From assembly GCF_007860015.1 (NCBI RefSeq), contig NZ_SJPS01000001.1, positions 1,364,001 to 1,428,000 of the forward strand: a stretch of 64,000 bases of DNA. Reading direction: 5' to 3'. Positions within the stretch are counted from its first letter, which is position 1; the number at the start of each line of letters is the position of its first letter. The position numbers were made by a program, and so were the translations under genes. Below, one piece after another: positions 51,301 to 59,390 of the stretch. Below the pieces are notes generated by a model. The model saw only the letters and a program-made list of their open reading frames with translations. It searched no databases and was not told where the DNA came from. The DNA is from Bythopirellula polymerisocia. Its GTDB lineage: Bacteria; Planctomycetota; Planctomycetia; Pirellulales; Lacipirellulaceae.

Positions 51301-51906
51301 GTTGCACCGATTCTCGCGGGGGCAACGCGGGTTGATGGCAAGTTCTCGGTGGATCTTGCCGAGACCAAAATCCCGCTTGATGATCCAAAACTAACGCACA
51401 CCGCAGGAAAACTGGCTGTACATGAACTGACCGTCCTCCCCGGACCGATGGTTGCCGACCTGACCACTACGATTCAACAATTGCAAGCACTAAAAAAGGG
51501 CAAGGACCTGCTGCAAGGTGGCATCGCCCCGAAACCTGCCCGCTTGCTCTCGATGCATGATCAGCAGATCGAGTTTCAGGTCGTCGAAGGCCGCGTCTAT
51601 CATCGGAATCTGGTATTCACCATCGACGACGTGCCGGTTCGCTCACAAGGTTCGGTAGGTTTCGATCAGAGCCTGGCACTGGTGATCGACATCCCCATCC
51701 AAGACCGTTGGATCGACGGTGAAGACGCCCTCAAGGGTCTTGCAGGTCAAAGTTTGCAGGTCCCAATCTACGGCACATTCGAAAAACCACGAGTCGACCA
51801 ACAGGCCATGGCGAATCTCACCAAGCAACTGCTGCGCGACACCGCCCGTCAGGCCATTGGTGGTGAAATCAACCGGCAGCTTGAGAAGCTGTTCAAGCAG
51901 CGGTAA
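48376..51906 (+). CDS. AsmA/TamB-like large envelope protein
   Basis: 1176 residues: a basic N-terminus (RRRKTEERQPRRKNRFK), one membrane helix (RLIVFLLLVVGTVGALPTII), then a very long, beta-rich repetitive region such as that of AsmA-like proteins, which form hydrophobic grooves for lipid transport. The C-terminus is AsmA-like (GFDQSLALVIDIPIQDRWI ... VPIYGTFEKPRVDQ ... LLRDTARQAIGGEINRQLEK). No catalytic motif. A role in moving lipids between membranes is inferred from the family. The start is the ATG at 48376 or 48388, neither with a clear ribosome-binding site. Confidence 0.75.
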   Translation: MDTAMARRRKTEERQPRRKNRFKQRLIVFLLLVVGTVGALPTIISHSPLRDTLLNWQMPPGGWCVQSEQGAFSWTGAQSLSNVAIIAPDGNPLLTAESLTIERSLAALALQSRILGTTRVVRPVAFVTTRSDGSNVEDFLSAVRKRKESLPGETVDSTKSIAAKITLQAEIEDGRVQGYDAVSETKWQVEEANLSAALSAERGLTAAEGSANVRYADDRTGRVKFRVQDADDNQQQLDLLAEGLLLSPLKPFLTRTVGECQLAGTAALDAHALWNPKSEGPLSLTTWGRAECDGLAFSGEVLQGDRLECNRLEIPWKGSFAHGELGINELKLKCDWADVAAQGSLALEELKALSLTNLPHREMKFSGKVSLARLAQMLPHAMQVREGVRIDAGEVEFNANSGLREGAFSWSTEVSLANLAGQDSSRPIRWEDPVQIAAQWKDSPAGPRLDRFTLTAPSTAATVVSTDDRMHGDFQIDLEQLVEKLGQFVDLQGLECRGYARGNFQYTTTSDTQFEALADVKLSELVVTRGERLLWEEPQLVVDLRAAGRAEHMLPKSLSTSSMSLHGDRDELAVTLLEAVDLKSVANWQVKIEGNGPVDSWAGRLRPWMQGIPDEISGQAKLQAKLTVAEKEMALSEMVGSIEGLHIRKGEMAVDDPQVNFSGDCLWNAEAHRLHSREFQLAGSIVAFRSRDVRVDLEESQSTSQKPLPVVTGEIAYRTDLERLASAAGLVGGREATWPRGTAAGVLRLATNSEQILADFSLDGEAIALVKSASSRSTTKQQPIIVWSEPKLRTTGKAVYNIAREQIALEKFSIDGQTVQVTGKATWDKPTEGGEIVVQGSTQYDPASLDQLIVNYAGPAVRVQGDRVVRFEARGRLPSQSESDHWSQLWQATAEGGWSSASVFGLPIGTGKLQGSLGAGQLVIAPFDLAMGEGRFMASPRVVLDPTPQQMFLPAGPMFTNVQISPAVSEQMLKYVAPILAGATRVDGKFSVDLAETKIPLDDPKLTHTAGKLAVHELTVLPGPMVADLTTTIQQLQALKKGKDLLQGGIAPKPARLLSMHDQQIEFQVVEGRVYHRNLVFTIDDVPVRSQGSVGFDQSLALVIDIPIQDRWIDGEDALKGLAGQSLQVPIYGTFEKPRVDQQAMANLTKQLLRDTARQAIGGEINRQLEKLFKQR

Positions 51907-51927
51907 GAAAAGTCATAGCGTCATTTT

Positions 51928-52350
51928 TCAGCGAACCGACCTTTGCCTTGTTGGTGCAGAATTCTCCGGAATGATGAGATCTCCGTGTTCGTCATATTCG
52001 AGTTTAAGCGGGCCCGCTACAAGTTCACCTGTTTCATCGAAGGAGCCCTCCTTTCCTTCCAAGAGGTTGAGGAGGCTTTGGCCGTGCCGATCAATTAAGT
52101 TGGCTATCTTGCGCAGAGAAGTGGAGGCAAGCTCAGGGGTAACGCCTCGGCGGACGGTTAACCACAAGATGGCATCGCCTCCCATGGGGACCATCTCAAA
52201 ATGCACGTGATCCCCGTCGGCGTCAATTTCCGGATAGATGATATTACCCTGGCCATCACGTGAATCAGGTATGCGGTCGATTTCTAGTTGAGACGGTCGC
52301 TGGAGGGAGAATTCCAGGCCAAGCTTCTTGGGATTTTCTTCCGAGTGCAT
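51928..52350 (-). CDS. 140-residue soluble protein, unknown function
   Basis: A small acidic protein starting MHSEENPKKLGLEFSLQRPS at 52350, where GGAGAGGAGG lies about 10 nt upstream. The frame extends to 52455, but the extra codons encode an unlikely leader. It has a beta-rich centre (IIYPEIDADGDHVHFEMVPM), a helix (STSLRKIANLIDRHGQSLLN) and a final strand (LKLEYDEHGDLIIPE). I recognise no family. It is convergent with the AsmA-like gene and stands alone. Confidence 0.7.
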   Translation of the reverse strand: MHSEENPKKLGLEFSLQRPSQLEIDRIPDSRDGQGNIIYPEIDADGDHVHFEMVPMGGDAILWLTVRRGVTPELASTSLRKIANLIDRHGQSLLNLLEGKEGSFDETGELVAGPLKLEYDEHGDLIIPENSAPTRQRSVR

Positions 52351-52556
52351 TGAATTAGTGCCTCCTCTCCAAATTTTTAGAGAATAGACGACAAAGAAAA
52401 AGTAGGGTGGTGAGAGAATTAATATACCTATTCCCCTACCTTCCAGGATTATCAATCAGGAATCCACTAGTCAATACAATTCCTGTCTGCAGTCTTACTT
52501 TAGGATCTGTGGCAGTTGGGGGAGAAGACAAAATACGGATAAGGTAACATTAAGTA

Positions 52557-53885
52557 ATGCCTCTCATAAACATGCTACTACTTACGGTCTTGTCAGTTTC
52601 AACCATTGCTGCCTCTGCCCAAACTCCCAGCGATTGGCCCGCACCCCGCGTTGTCGATTTGGCCCGCGCCGCGTCTGTCGGTATTCGCGAAATCACCGGC
52701 CAACATCTAAAGCTTTGGACAGATGTTCCCGCCAGCACCGCCGTTGATGAGCTTCCCCAAGTGTTCGATGCCGCCATCAGGCAGTGGGCCGAGTATTTTG
52801 GCATACCCGAAAAGCAGATTGCTAATTGGCAGGTGCAGGGGTTCTTGATTCGCGAGCGGGCCAAGTTCGCAGCGCTGGGCTTACTGCCCGAGGGGCATCA
52901 TGAATATCTCAATGGTTACGCAGTGGGGAATGAACTGTGGCTCGATGAGCAGGATAGCGATTACTACCGCCGACACCTACTGCTGCATGAGGGGACGCAT
53001 AGTTTTATGCTGGCGTTTCTGGGTAGCGCTGGACCAGGGTGGTACATGGAAGGGACGGCGGAACTCTTGGGAACCCATCGCTGGCAAGAGAAGCAATTGA
53101 ACCTGAACGTGTTTCCGTCCAATCGGGAAGAAGTACCTCTCTGGGGTCGCATTAAGTTGATCCTCGAAGCTCACGCGAATGGATCCGCCTTGTCGCTAGG
53201 TCAAGTGCTTGCGATTGACAATCGTCAGGCGCTCACCACCGAGGCTTACGCTTGGAGCTGGGCGCTATGCAAGTTTCTCGATTCGCATCCAGACTACGGC
53301 AAGAAATTTCGTAAACTCCCGCGATTGGTTCAGCAGCCGGATTTCAACTCGCGATTTCGCAAGTTGTTTCACCAGGAGTGGGCCGATATGAACGTCGCAT
53401 GGGAGGCGTTCGTCGCAGAGATGGACTATGGATACGACACCGAGCAAATGGCCATGCAGCACCGTGCGGCGAAAGCGGTTGATGAGTCTGCCATGACATC
53501 GGTCGAAGTAGATCGCGGATGGCAGTCGACAGGGTGGTTGCTTCGTGGAGGTTTGGAGTACCAGGTGACGGCATCAGGAAGTTACGAAATAGCCAACGAC
53601 GGCGAGCCCTGGCCTTGCGAGCCGGGAGGTGTCACGATCCGTTATCTAGACGGCAAACCGCTGGGGATGTTGCTAGGTGTCTTGCGGAGTGTGAAATCGC
53701 AACGAGATTCACCGGCCAATGAGAAGTCCGACTTTGCCCATCCGCTGGCGATTGGAATGGGAGCGACGATCAAACCCGCCGCCGATACAGTCCTCTACTT
53801 GCGAGTGAACGATTCTCCGGCTGAGTTGTCTGATAACCAGGGGGCTCTAGAAGTGAGGATTGAACCCTCAAAGTCGACCAATTGA
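52557..53885 (+). CDS. secreted metallopeptidase-like protein with lectin-like C-terminus
   Basis: 442 residues with a signal peptide (LLLTVLSVSTIAASAQ). The middle has LLLHEGTHSFMLAFLGSAGPGWYMEGTAELLG, given here by its ends: HEGTH supplies two zinc ligands and the downstream Glu of YMEGTAE the third, a gluzincin pattern as in DUF1570/MA-type peptidases. After about residue 310 a beta-sandwich follows (STGWLLRGGLEYQVTASGSY ... VLYLRVNDSPAELSDNQGAL) that resembles the PA-IL/LecA galactose-lectin fold. It probably binds and cleaves extracellular material; substrate unknown. The ATG at 52557 follows AAGGTAAC, a weak site. Confidence 0.75.
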   Translation: MPLINMLLLTVLSVSTIAASAQTPSDWPAPRVVDLARAASVGIREITGQHLKLWTDVPASTAVDELPQVFDAAIRQWAEYFGIPEKQIANWQVQGFLIRERAKFAALGLLPEGHHEYLNGYAVGNELWLDEQDSDYYRRHLLLHEGTHSFMLAFLGSAGPGWYMEGTAELLGTHRWQEKQLNLNVFPSNREEVPLWGRIKLILEAHANGSALSLGQVLAIDNRQALTTEAYAWSWALCKFLDSHPDYGKKFRKLPRLVQQPDFNSRFRKLFHQEWADMNVAWEAFVAEMDYGYDTEQMAMQHRAAKAVDESAMTSVEVDRGWQSTGWLLRGGLEYQVTASGSYEIANDGEPWPCEPGGVTIRYLDGKPLGMLLGVLRSVKSQRDSPANEKSDFAHPLAIGMGATIKPAADTVLYLRVNDSPAELSDNQGALEVRIEPSKSTN

Positions 53886-53961
53886 CACTTCTGGGGGGTG
53901 CCTCAACAATAGGACAGGACCAACGATTTGATAAATCGCGGCTACCATTTATTCTTTGACT

Positions 53962-53998
53962 CGCGCCTAGCGCCTAACAACTAGCGCCTATTAACTAT
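53962..53998 (+). repeat. CTA array, exact 7-nt period, ending at the glyA start
   Basis: CTA occurs at 53967, 53974, 53981, 53988 and 53995 (units like CGCCTAG and CGCCTAA). The array runs to 53998 and the glyA ATG is 53999-54001, so the array occupies the whole place where a Shine-Dalgarno sequence would be expected. None is visible. Confidence 0.85.
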
Positions 53999-55273
53999 AT
54001 GACTAACTTTCTTGCTGAGAATGATCCCGATGTATGGGCGGCCGTTGCCGACGAAATGACCCGTCAAGAAGACGGCCTGGAATTAATCGCCAGCGAGAAT
54101 TATACCAGCCCCGCGGTGATGCAGGCCGCCGGGAGTGTCCTCACGAACAAATACGCTGAAGGATATCCTGGGCGCCGTTACTATGGTGGCTGCGAGCATG
54201 TCGATGTAGTCGAGAGCCTCGCGATCGACCGCGCCAAGGAACTGTTCGGCGCTGAGTACGCCAACGTGCAACCGCATTCAGGTTCGCAGGCCAACATGGC
54301 GATCTATTTAGCCGCCCTGGAACCAGGTGACACAGTGCTGGGCCTTGATCTGGCCCACGGCGGGCATCTCACTCACGGAATGAAACTGAATATCTCGGGG
54401 ATGCTTTACAACTTCGTCAACTACGGCGTTCGCAAGGAAGATCACCGCATCGACTTTGATCAGGTCGCTGAATTGGCCAAGGAACACAAACCCAAGTTAA
54501 TCGTCGCGGGGGCAAGTGCTTATCCGCGCGAGATTCCCCATGACAAGTTTGCAGAGATCGCCCAAAGCTCGGGAGCAAAATTAATGGTCGACATGGCCCA
54601 CTACGCGGGCTTGGTTGCGGCTGGTTTGCACAACAGCCCCGTTCCGCTGGCCGACTTCGTCACTTCTACCACACACAAGACCTTGCGTGGCCCGCGCGGT
54701 GGGCTCTGTCTGGCCAAGGAAGAATACGCCAAGACGATTAACTCCCGTGTGTTCCCGGGTATTCAGGGTGGTCCGTTGATGCATGTCATCGCTGGCAAGG
54801 CGGTCTGCTTCGGCGAGGCTCTCAAGGGAGATTTCAAGATTTACATGCAGCGAGTGGTCGACAATGCCAAGGCACTGGCTGAGACTCTGGCCGCTGGTGG
54901 TTTGCGGCTCGTGAGTGGCGGCACCGACAACCACCTCATGCTGGTCGATGTGACTCCGATGGAAATTGGTGGCAAGCTCGCCGAGTCGGCGCTCGATGCC
55001 TGTGGTATCACGGTCAATAAAAACATGATCCCCTTCGATGAGCGTAAGCCGATGGACCCCTCGGGTATCCGCTTGGGAACGCCGGCACTGTCCTCGCGGG
55101 GCATGGGTACCGATGAAATGCGATCTGTGGGTCGATGGATCCTGGAGGCACTTCGCTCTCCGGAAGATTCAGCTACTCACGAGCGAATTCGCGGCGAAGT
55201 GCGTGGCCTGTGTGAGCAGTTCCCCGTCCCCGCAGCGGCGCTATGTGAAGAGCTGGTTGCAGGCGTTAACTAA
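53999..55273 (+). CDS. glyA: serine hydroxymethyltransferase
   Basis: Interconverts serine and glycine and makes methylenetetrahydrofolate, the one-carbon donor for ThyA. 424 residues with all PLP-enzyme landmarks: [50 protein letters not shown] and the PLP lysine in [23 protein letters not shown] is also intact. It starts at the ATG at 53999, directly after a 7-nt repeat array. A receiver-domain gene follows 20 bp later, so glyA may be cotranscribed with it. Confidence 0.98.
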   Translation: MTNFLAENDPDVWAAVADEMTRQEDGLELIASENYTSPAVMQAAGSVLTNKYAEGYPGRRYYGGCEHVDVVESLAIDRAKELFGAEYANVQPHSGSQANMAIYLAALEPGDTVLGLDLAHGGHLTHGMKLNISGMLYNFVNYGVRKEDHRIDFDQVAELAKEHKPKLIVAGASAYPREIPHDKFAEIAQSSGAKLMVDMAHYAGLVAAGLHNSPVPLADFVTSTTHKTLRGPRGGLCLAKEEYAKTINSRVFPGIQGGPLMHVIAGKAVCFGEALKGDFKIYMQRVVDNAKALAETLAAGGLRLVSGGTDNHLMLVDVTPMEIGGKLAESALDACGITVNKNMIPFDERKPMDPSGIRLGTPALSSRGMGTDEMRSVGRWILEALRSPEDSATHERIRGEVRGLCEQFPVPAAALCEELVAGVN

Positions 55274-55293
55274 ATCAATTGAAGGCAACAAGA

Positions 55294-55734
55294 ATGAGTG
55301 AATCTAAACATCGCGTACTGATTGCCGACGACAACGATGCCAACGTCGAACTCTTGGAGGCATACCTCGCCGGGCTAGACGTGGAGACTGCTGTCGCCGT
55401 CGATGGGCAGGATACGCTTGACAAAGTTGCCTCGTTCAATCCCGATCTGATCCTGCTGGACATCATGATGCCCAAGTTGAGTGGGTTTGAGGTTTGCCAG
55501 CGACTCAAGGCCGATCCAGCATCCAGTGGCATCATGATTTTGATGGTCACGGCTCTGAACGAATTGGGTGACATCGAACGTGCCGTCGAGGCGGGCACCG
55601 ATGATTTTCTTTCCAAGCCGGTGAACAAACTCGAACTGGTCAAACGCGTCGAACTGATGCTTAAGCATCGCAGTATGAAAGACGAACTAGAACGCCTGCG
55701 GCGCTACATCGAAGAGATGGAAGAAGGTCGCTAG
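55294..55734 (+). CDS. stand-alone response-regulator receiver protein
   Basis: 146 residues: a CheY-like receiver followed by a short coiled-coil tail (MKDELERLRRYIEEMEEG) instead of a DNA-binding output domain. The acidic pair ADDN, the phospho-acceptor Asp in LILLDIMMPK, Thr in LMVTAL and Lys in LSKPVN are all present, so it should be phosphorylatable. The tail may mediate dimers or partner binding. The start at 55294 (MSESKHRVLIADD) is preferred over the TTG at 55279. No kinase gene is nearby; it lies 20 bp after glyA. Confidence 0.92.
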   Translation: MSESKHRVLIADDNDANVELLEAYLAGLDVETAVAVDGQDTLDKVASFNPDLILLDIMMPKLSGFEVCQRLKADPASSGIMILMVTALNELGDIERAVEAGTDDFLSKPVNKLELVKRVELMLKHRSMKDELERLRRYIEEMEEGR

Positions 55735-55867
55735 TTGCCACCAATGCCCAAGGATTATGATCCCTGGGCGTTGACATCCATTCAGCCATGGTTCGTGCCG
55801 ACCCAAATGGGTATGATGAGGGGGAGAGTCTGCCCAGTGTTTCCTTTACTTCGTTGCCAGCAATACC

Positions 55868-57748
55868 ATGCGAGTCTGTGCCTCAACCTGGACCCTCGTC
55901 CTTTGCAGTAGCTTGCTCCTGTCTGCAGCATCGTCTGCATCTCGAGATGAGACCTTCAAGACTCGCCCCGAATCTTCGACTGTTGTCGGGAATGGCGACG
56001 CCGAAATATTGAGGATAAAACAGCTCATTGCCCAATTGGGGAGTGACGATTTTCTTCTCCGCCGTGAGGCTGAATCGCAATTGATTAGCATCGGTGCTTT
56101 GGCATTCGACCACTTGCAGGAGGCACAGACCAATGCAGACTTGGAGATTGCTACCCAAGCGGAGTATCTGCTCCATCGTATCACGGTTGACTATTTGGTG
56201 AGGGTAGACGATCCCGACGAAGTGCGAGAACTGATGTCGGCCTACCCCAAAGCTTCGCAGACACAGCAGCGCGAAATTATCTTGCATTTGGCCGCACTCG
56301 AAGAGGCAATTGGAGTTGGCGCTTTGAGTCGGATCGCTCATTTCGAGCTCTCCCCTCTGCTTGCAAAATACGCCGCCCTGGCGGTGCTGGATGCCCAGGA
56401 AAAACACAACAAATTGGCAGACAAGGTCGCGCTTAGCATCCGACAGGAAATCGGCGAAAGCCCGCGGGACGCTGCCCGGTGGCTGCGAACCTATGCCGAT
56501 CAGCTACAGAATCCTAAAGTTATTTCCGCTGAGTGGTTGTCATTCATCGATGCCGAAAATTCCTTGATCTCTGACGAGCCCGAGACGACTAGCCTGGACA
56601 TTGTACTGCAACTTATGCAGTTTCACATTCAGTTGTGTGCAGATGAACAACATCCTACTGAGCTATTTGAATCGCTCCGCCGTCGCATCGATCTCATGGT
56701 CGAACAAGGAGAGAAGCTTGGAGAGGAGCGGGAAAACCGACTGCGAGATATCCTGGCAAAGACATTGATCTGGACCATGAACCAGAAAGAGTGGGATGCC
56801 CTCGACGCGACGGAAGTTCATTACAGCGAGAAAATTAAACAGGATCGGTTCCTCTTGTATTTGGTGGCCATCGCTCGGTCTGAAAAGGGCCAGGATGCCG
56901 ATGCTTCGGAGATTGCCGTGCGGGCCTACGAGCTAGTCGATGGTGATATCACCGAGCGGTCGAACATCGCCGATTTGATAGCGGAATATGGGCACCACGA
57001 TTGGGCGGAGAAGGAATGGCAGCTTGTTATTGAACAAGCAGAGGTTGCCAGCAAGGAGTCGATGGACGCCCGACGGTCGTTCGCCAGCTGGTGCCTGCAC
57101 GATCGGGGTGAAGACCAAGCGGCGGCTAACCTCATGGCTGAGGTAGTTGATAAGGTCGATGCCGACCCCCAGCTTAAGCAATCAATCCTACAAGATAATG
57201 AGTTGCGATATCTCATCAGCGACCTACGAAAGAGTCGCGAGTATTTCACGGCCTGCGATCTAAGTAAAAAAGGAGATCATGCTGGCGAGCGGAAGCACTT
57301 AGATTTAGCCTATGCCTATCAGACCGACATGCAAGACCCTGATATTCTGATCGCCATGTATCGACTGCCTGGTCAGGATGAGGCCTACCACGCCAAGGTG
57401 CAAGAGCGTATTCGTCAGGCGGCAGATGACGTCGATCAATTGATCGAGAAATATCCCAACGAGGCAGTGTGGTACAACCATTGGGCATGGTTGGTGAGTA
57501 ACACCGAAGGGGACTTCGGCAAAGCGGTTCGATATTCGCAGCGGTCATTGGAGCTATCTCCTGATAGCCCGAGCTACCTGGACACATTGGGACGCTGTTA
57601 CTTTGCTGCCGGCGATCTTGAGAACGCGATCAAATATCAGCGCCAAGCCGTCGAAAAACATCCACAGGTGCAAGTGATGCGAAGACAATTAGCAATGTTT
57701 GAGAAGGCGCTGGCTGAAGGCCACGCAAAGGATAAGGAAAAACCGTGA
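55868..57748 (+). CDS. secreted HEAT/TPR-repeat protein, unknown function
   Basis: 626 residues with a signal peptide (STWTLVLCSSLLLSAASSAS). The first ~200 residues contain HEAT-like helix pairs (SDDFLLRREAESQLISIG, ATQAEYLLHRITVDYL). The C-terminal ~120 residues have TPR motifs, including WYNHWAWLVSNTEGDFGKAV and YLDTLGRCYFAAGDLENAIK. It is probably a scaffold in the periplasm. Its last bases overlap the GTG of the alpha/beta hydrolase gene by 4 bp (GTGA), so the two are coupled. No catalytic motif. Confidence 0.78.
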   Translation: MRVCASTWTLVLCSSLLLSAASSASRDETFKTRPESSTVVGNGDAEILRIKQLIAQLGSDDFLLRREAESQLISIGALAFDHLQEAQTNADLEIATQAEYLLHRITVDYLVRVDDPDEVRELMSAYPKASQTQQREIILHLAALEEAIGVGALSRIAHFELSPLLAKYAALAVLDAQEKHNKLADKVALSIRQEIGESPRDAARWLRTYADQLQNPKVISAEWLSFIDAENSLISDEPETTSLDIVLQLMQFHIQLCADEQHPTELFESLRRRIDLMVEQGEKLGEERENRLRDILAKTLIWTMNQKEWDALDATEVHYSEKIKQDRFLLYLVAIARSEKGQDADASEIAVRAYELVDGDITERSNIADLIAEYGHHDWAEKEWQLVIEQAEVASKESMDARRSFASWCLHDRGEDQAAANLMAEVVDKVDADPQLKQSILQDNELRYLISDLRKSREYFTACDLSKKGDHAGERKHLDLAYAYQTDMQDPDILIAMYRLPGQDEAYHAKVQERIRQAADDVDQLIEKYPNEAVWYNHWAWLVSNTEGDFGKAVRYSQRSLELSPDSPSYLDTLGRCYFAAGDLENAIKYQRQAVEKHPQVQVMRRQLAMFEKALAEGHAKDKEKP

Positions 57749-58563
57749 TAAAGTCCGTCCAACTCGATACGATCCAACTGACCTACTCCGACTCTGGGAG
57801 CGGACAGCCTGTGGTGTTGTTGCACGGGTTTCCGCTGGACCACGCGATGTGGACTCCGCAAATCGTCGCGCTGAGCGACCATGCGCGGGTTATCGCACCC
57901 GACCTGCGTGGTTTCGGGCAATCGACGCTCGGCCCTCAGGATGCCGAGCAGGGCGTCGAGATGCACCAGTATGCCGCAGACATTCTGGGGCTGTTGGATA
58001 AGATCGGCGTGAAGGAACCTGTTATTTTGTGCGGATTTTCAATGGGCGGCTACATTTTGTGGCAGTTCGCACTCCGTTATCCCGAGCGAGTCAAAGCAAT
58101 CGTGCTTTGTGATACCCGTGCGGTAGCCGATACGGCCGAGGCCCGGGAGGGAAGAATCAAAACGGCAGACGAAGTACTTCGGCTAGGAACGGATTCACTC
58201 GTCGCGGGAATGCTCCCCAAGATGCTGAGCAAAGCGACGCTTAGCCAACGGCCAGAAGTCGTTAGGCAGGTCACCCAGATCATGCGGTCATGCCAACCGG
58301 CAGCGGTAGCAGCGGCTTTGCGAGGGATGGCAGAGCGAGAAGACGTGACCGCGAAACTCGCCAAGATCTCGCAACCGGCGCTAATTATCGTGGGGACTGA
58401 GGATGCGATAAGCCCTCCTGCAGAAATGCGGAGTATTTCCGAATCACTATCGCATGTGCAGTTTGTGGAGATTCCCGAAGCGGGACACATGACAACCATG
58501 GAAAACGCGGGCGCTGTCAGCGAATCACTCCAACGATTCGTCACAGAAATGACTGGCGGGTAA
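57745..58563 (+). CDS. alpha/beta hydrolase
   Basis: 272 residues of the classical fold: oxyanion region VVLLHGFPLDHAMW, nucleophile elbow CGFSMGGYILW (Ser near residue 99), an acidic residue at VGTEDAISPP and the catalytic His in EAGHMTTME. The closest named types are 3-oxoadipate enol-lactonase-like or haloperoxidase-like esterases, but the substrate cannot be assigned. It lacks a signal peptide and is coupled by a 4-bp overlap to the secreted repeat protein upstream. Confidence 0.88.
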   Translation: MIKSVQLDTIQLTYSDSGSGQPVVLLHGFPLDHAMWTPQIVALSDHARVIAPDLRGFGQSTLGPQDAEQGVEMHQYAADILGLLDKIGVKEPVILCGFSMGGYILWQFALRYPERVKAIVLCDTRAVADTAEAREGRIKTADEVLRLGTDSLVAGMLPKMLSKATLSQRPEVVRQVTQIMRSCQPAAVAAALRGMAEREDVTAKLAKISQPALIIVGTEDAISPPAEMRSISESLSHVQFVEIPEAGHMTTMENAGAVSESLQRFVTEMTGG

Positions 58564-58578
58564 GAGTAATTTACTTGG

Positions 58579-58600
58579 CCGGAGGCACACCTGCCTCCGG
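58579..58600 (+). terminator. hairpin after the alpha/beta hydrolase gene
   Basis: CCGGAGGCA-CACC-TGCCTCCGG is a perfect 9-bp stem with a 4-nt loop, 16 bp past the hydrolase stop and 22 bp before the convergent DUF2617 stop. It lacks a T-tract, so it may act as a two-way block or simply be an intergenic repeat. Confidence 0.55.
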
Positions 58601-58621
58601 GTTCCAGCCGAGCGAGCCAGA

Positions 58622-59173
58622 CTACGGCAGTTGAAACTTCGACTGGATACGAACGACTGCGGCATCGTCAGGAAAGGTATGAAACGCCTGAACTCGGAAG
58701 AGTTTGTCACGGGCCTCGACGTTGATGTAGCTGAGTGCTCCGGCCTCAAAGCGACCACTCGCGTCAAATCGCTGCAAGATCCCTTGGCGAATGGCTTGAA
58801 GTGAGAGTTCATTCTGATAGTGACGCATCTTCTCGGTGCTCGTGGCTTCGAGCGAGAATGATAAATCGTAGCGAATGCCGCCATTGCACTGCAAGTAATC
58901 CTCGCGAGAGGCGCGAATGCGGTTTGACATAAGTCGCCGCTTTTGCGGGAGTTCCGCGTGGGCGGAGGTTGTTACTTCCGTCAGCAGTAGGTCGCCAACT
59001 TGCCAGGTGACAAGATGCCCGGTGCTGGTGATTCTCACCGATGCCCGATATTGTCCGCGCTCGTAGCACTGTGTTTGATGGATGTCGAATAATTCAGGGT
59101 GCAACGATCTGCCGTATAGTTGGCAGACAAGCTCGGCAACTCTCGGTCGAACGGATAACACGGTTTGGCTCAC
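58622..59173 (-). CDS. DUF2617-family protein
   Basis: About 183 residues, starting SQTVLSVRPRVAELVCQLYG and RSLHPELFDIHQ, which match DUF2617. I start at the GTG at 59173; the open frame upstream to 59215 encodes residues unlike the family. The protein is mostly beta (FSLEATSTEKMRHYQ ... DKLFRVQAFHTFPDDAAVVR), without catalytic motifs or signal peptide. Function unknown. It is convergent with the alpha/beta hydrolase gene. Confidence 0.82.
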   Translation of the reverse strand: MSQTVLSVRPRVAELVCQLYGRSLHPELFDIHQTQCYERGQYRASVRITSTGHLVTWQVGDLLLTEVTTSAHAELPQKRRLMSNRIRASREDYLQCNGGIRYDLSFSLEATSTEKMRHYQNELSLQAIRQGILQRFDASGRFEAGALSYINVEARDKLFRVQAFHTFPDDAAVVRIQSKFQLP

Positions 59174-59311
59174 TTTGATAATGGAAGACAATGATAATGG
59201 GATGAATGATTGCAATTGATACCTCGATTATAGTTATCGTTGGCAACCACCTCAAAGGGAAAATTTTTATGGGTCAAGTTACCTCGAATTCAGTATTGAC
59301 AAACAAGTAGT

Positions 59312-59337
59312 GAGTAAGTCTCAAAAGAGACTTACTC
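59312..59337. promoter_or_regulatory. perfect 11-bp hairpin upstream of the EndoIII-like gene
   Basis: GAGTAAGTCTC-AAAA-GAGACTTACTC, 54 bp before the ATG at 59391. It lies inside the open frame from 59310 and argues that this upstream frame is leader rather than coding. TTGACA lies just before it at 59296-59301 but has no matching -10. It may be a leader hairpin or an operator. Confidence 0.55.
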
Positions 59338-59390
59338 GACTCAAAATGCTAGCTGTTGCAGTCTTTCTTTGTGTGGATAATCTTCAGACT

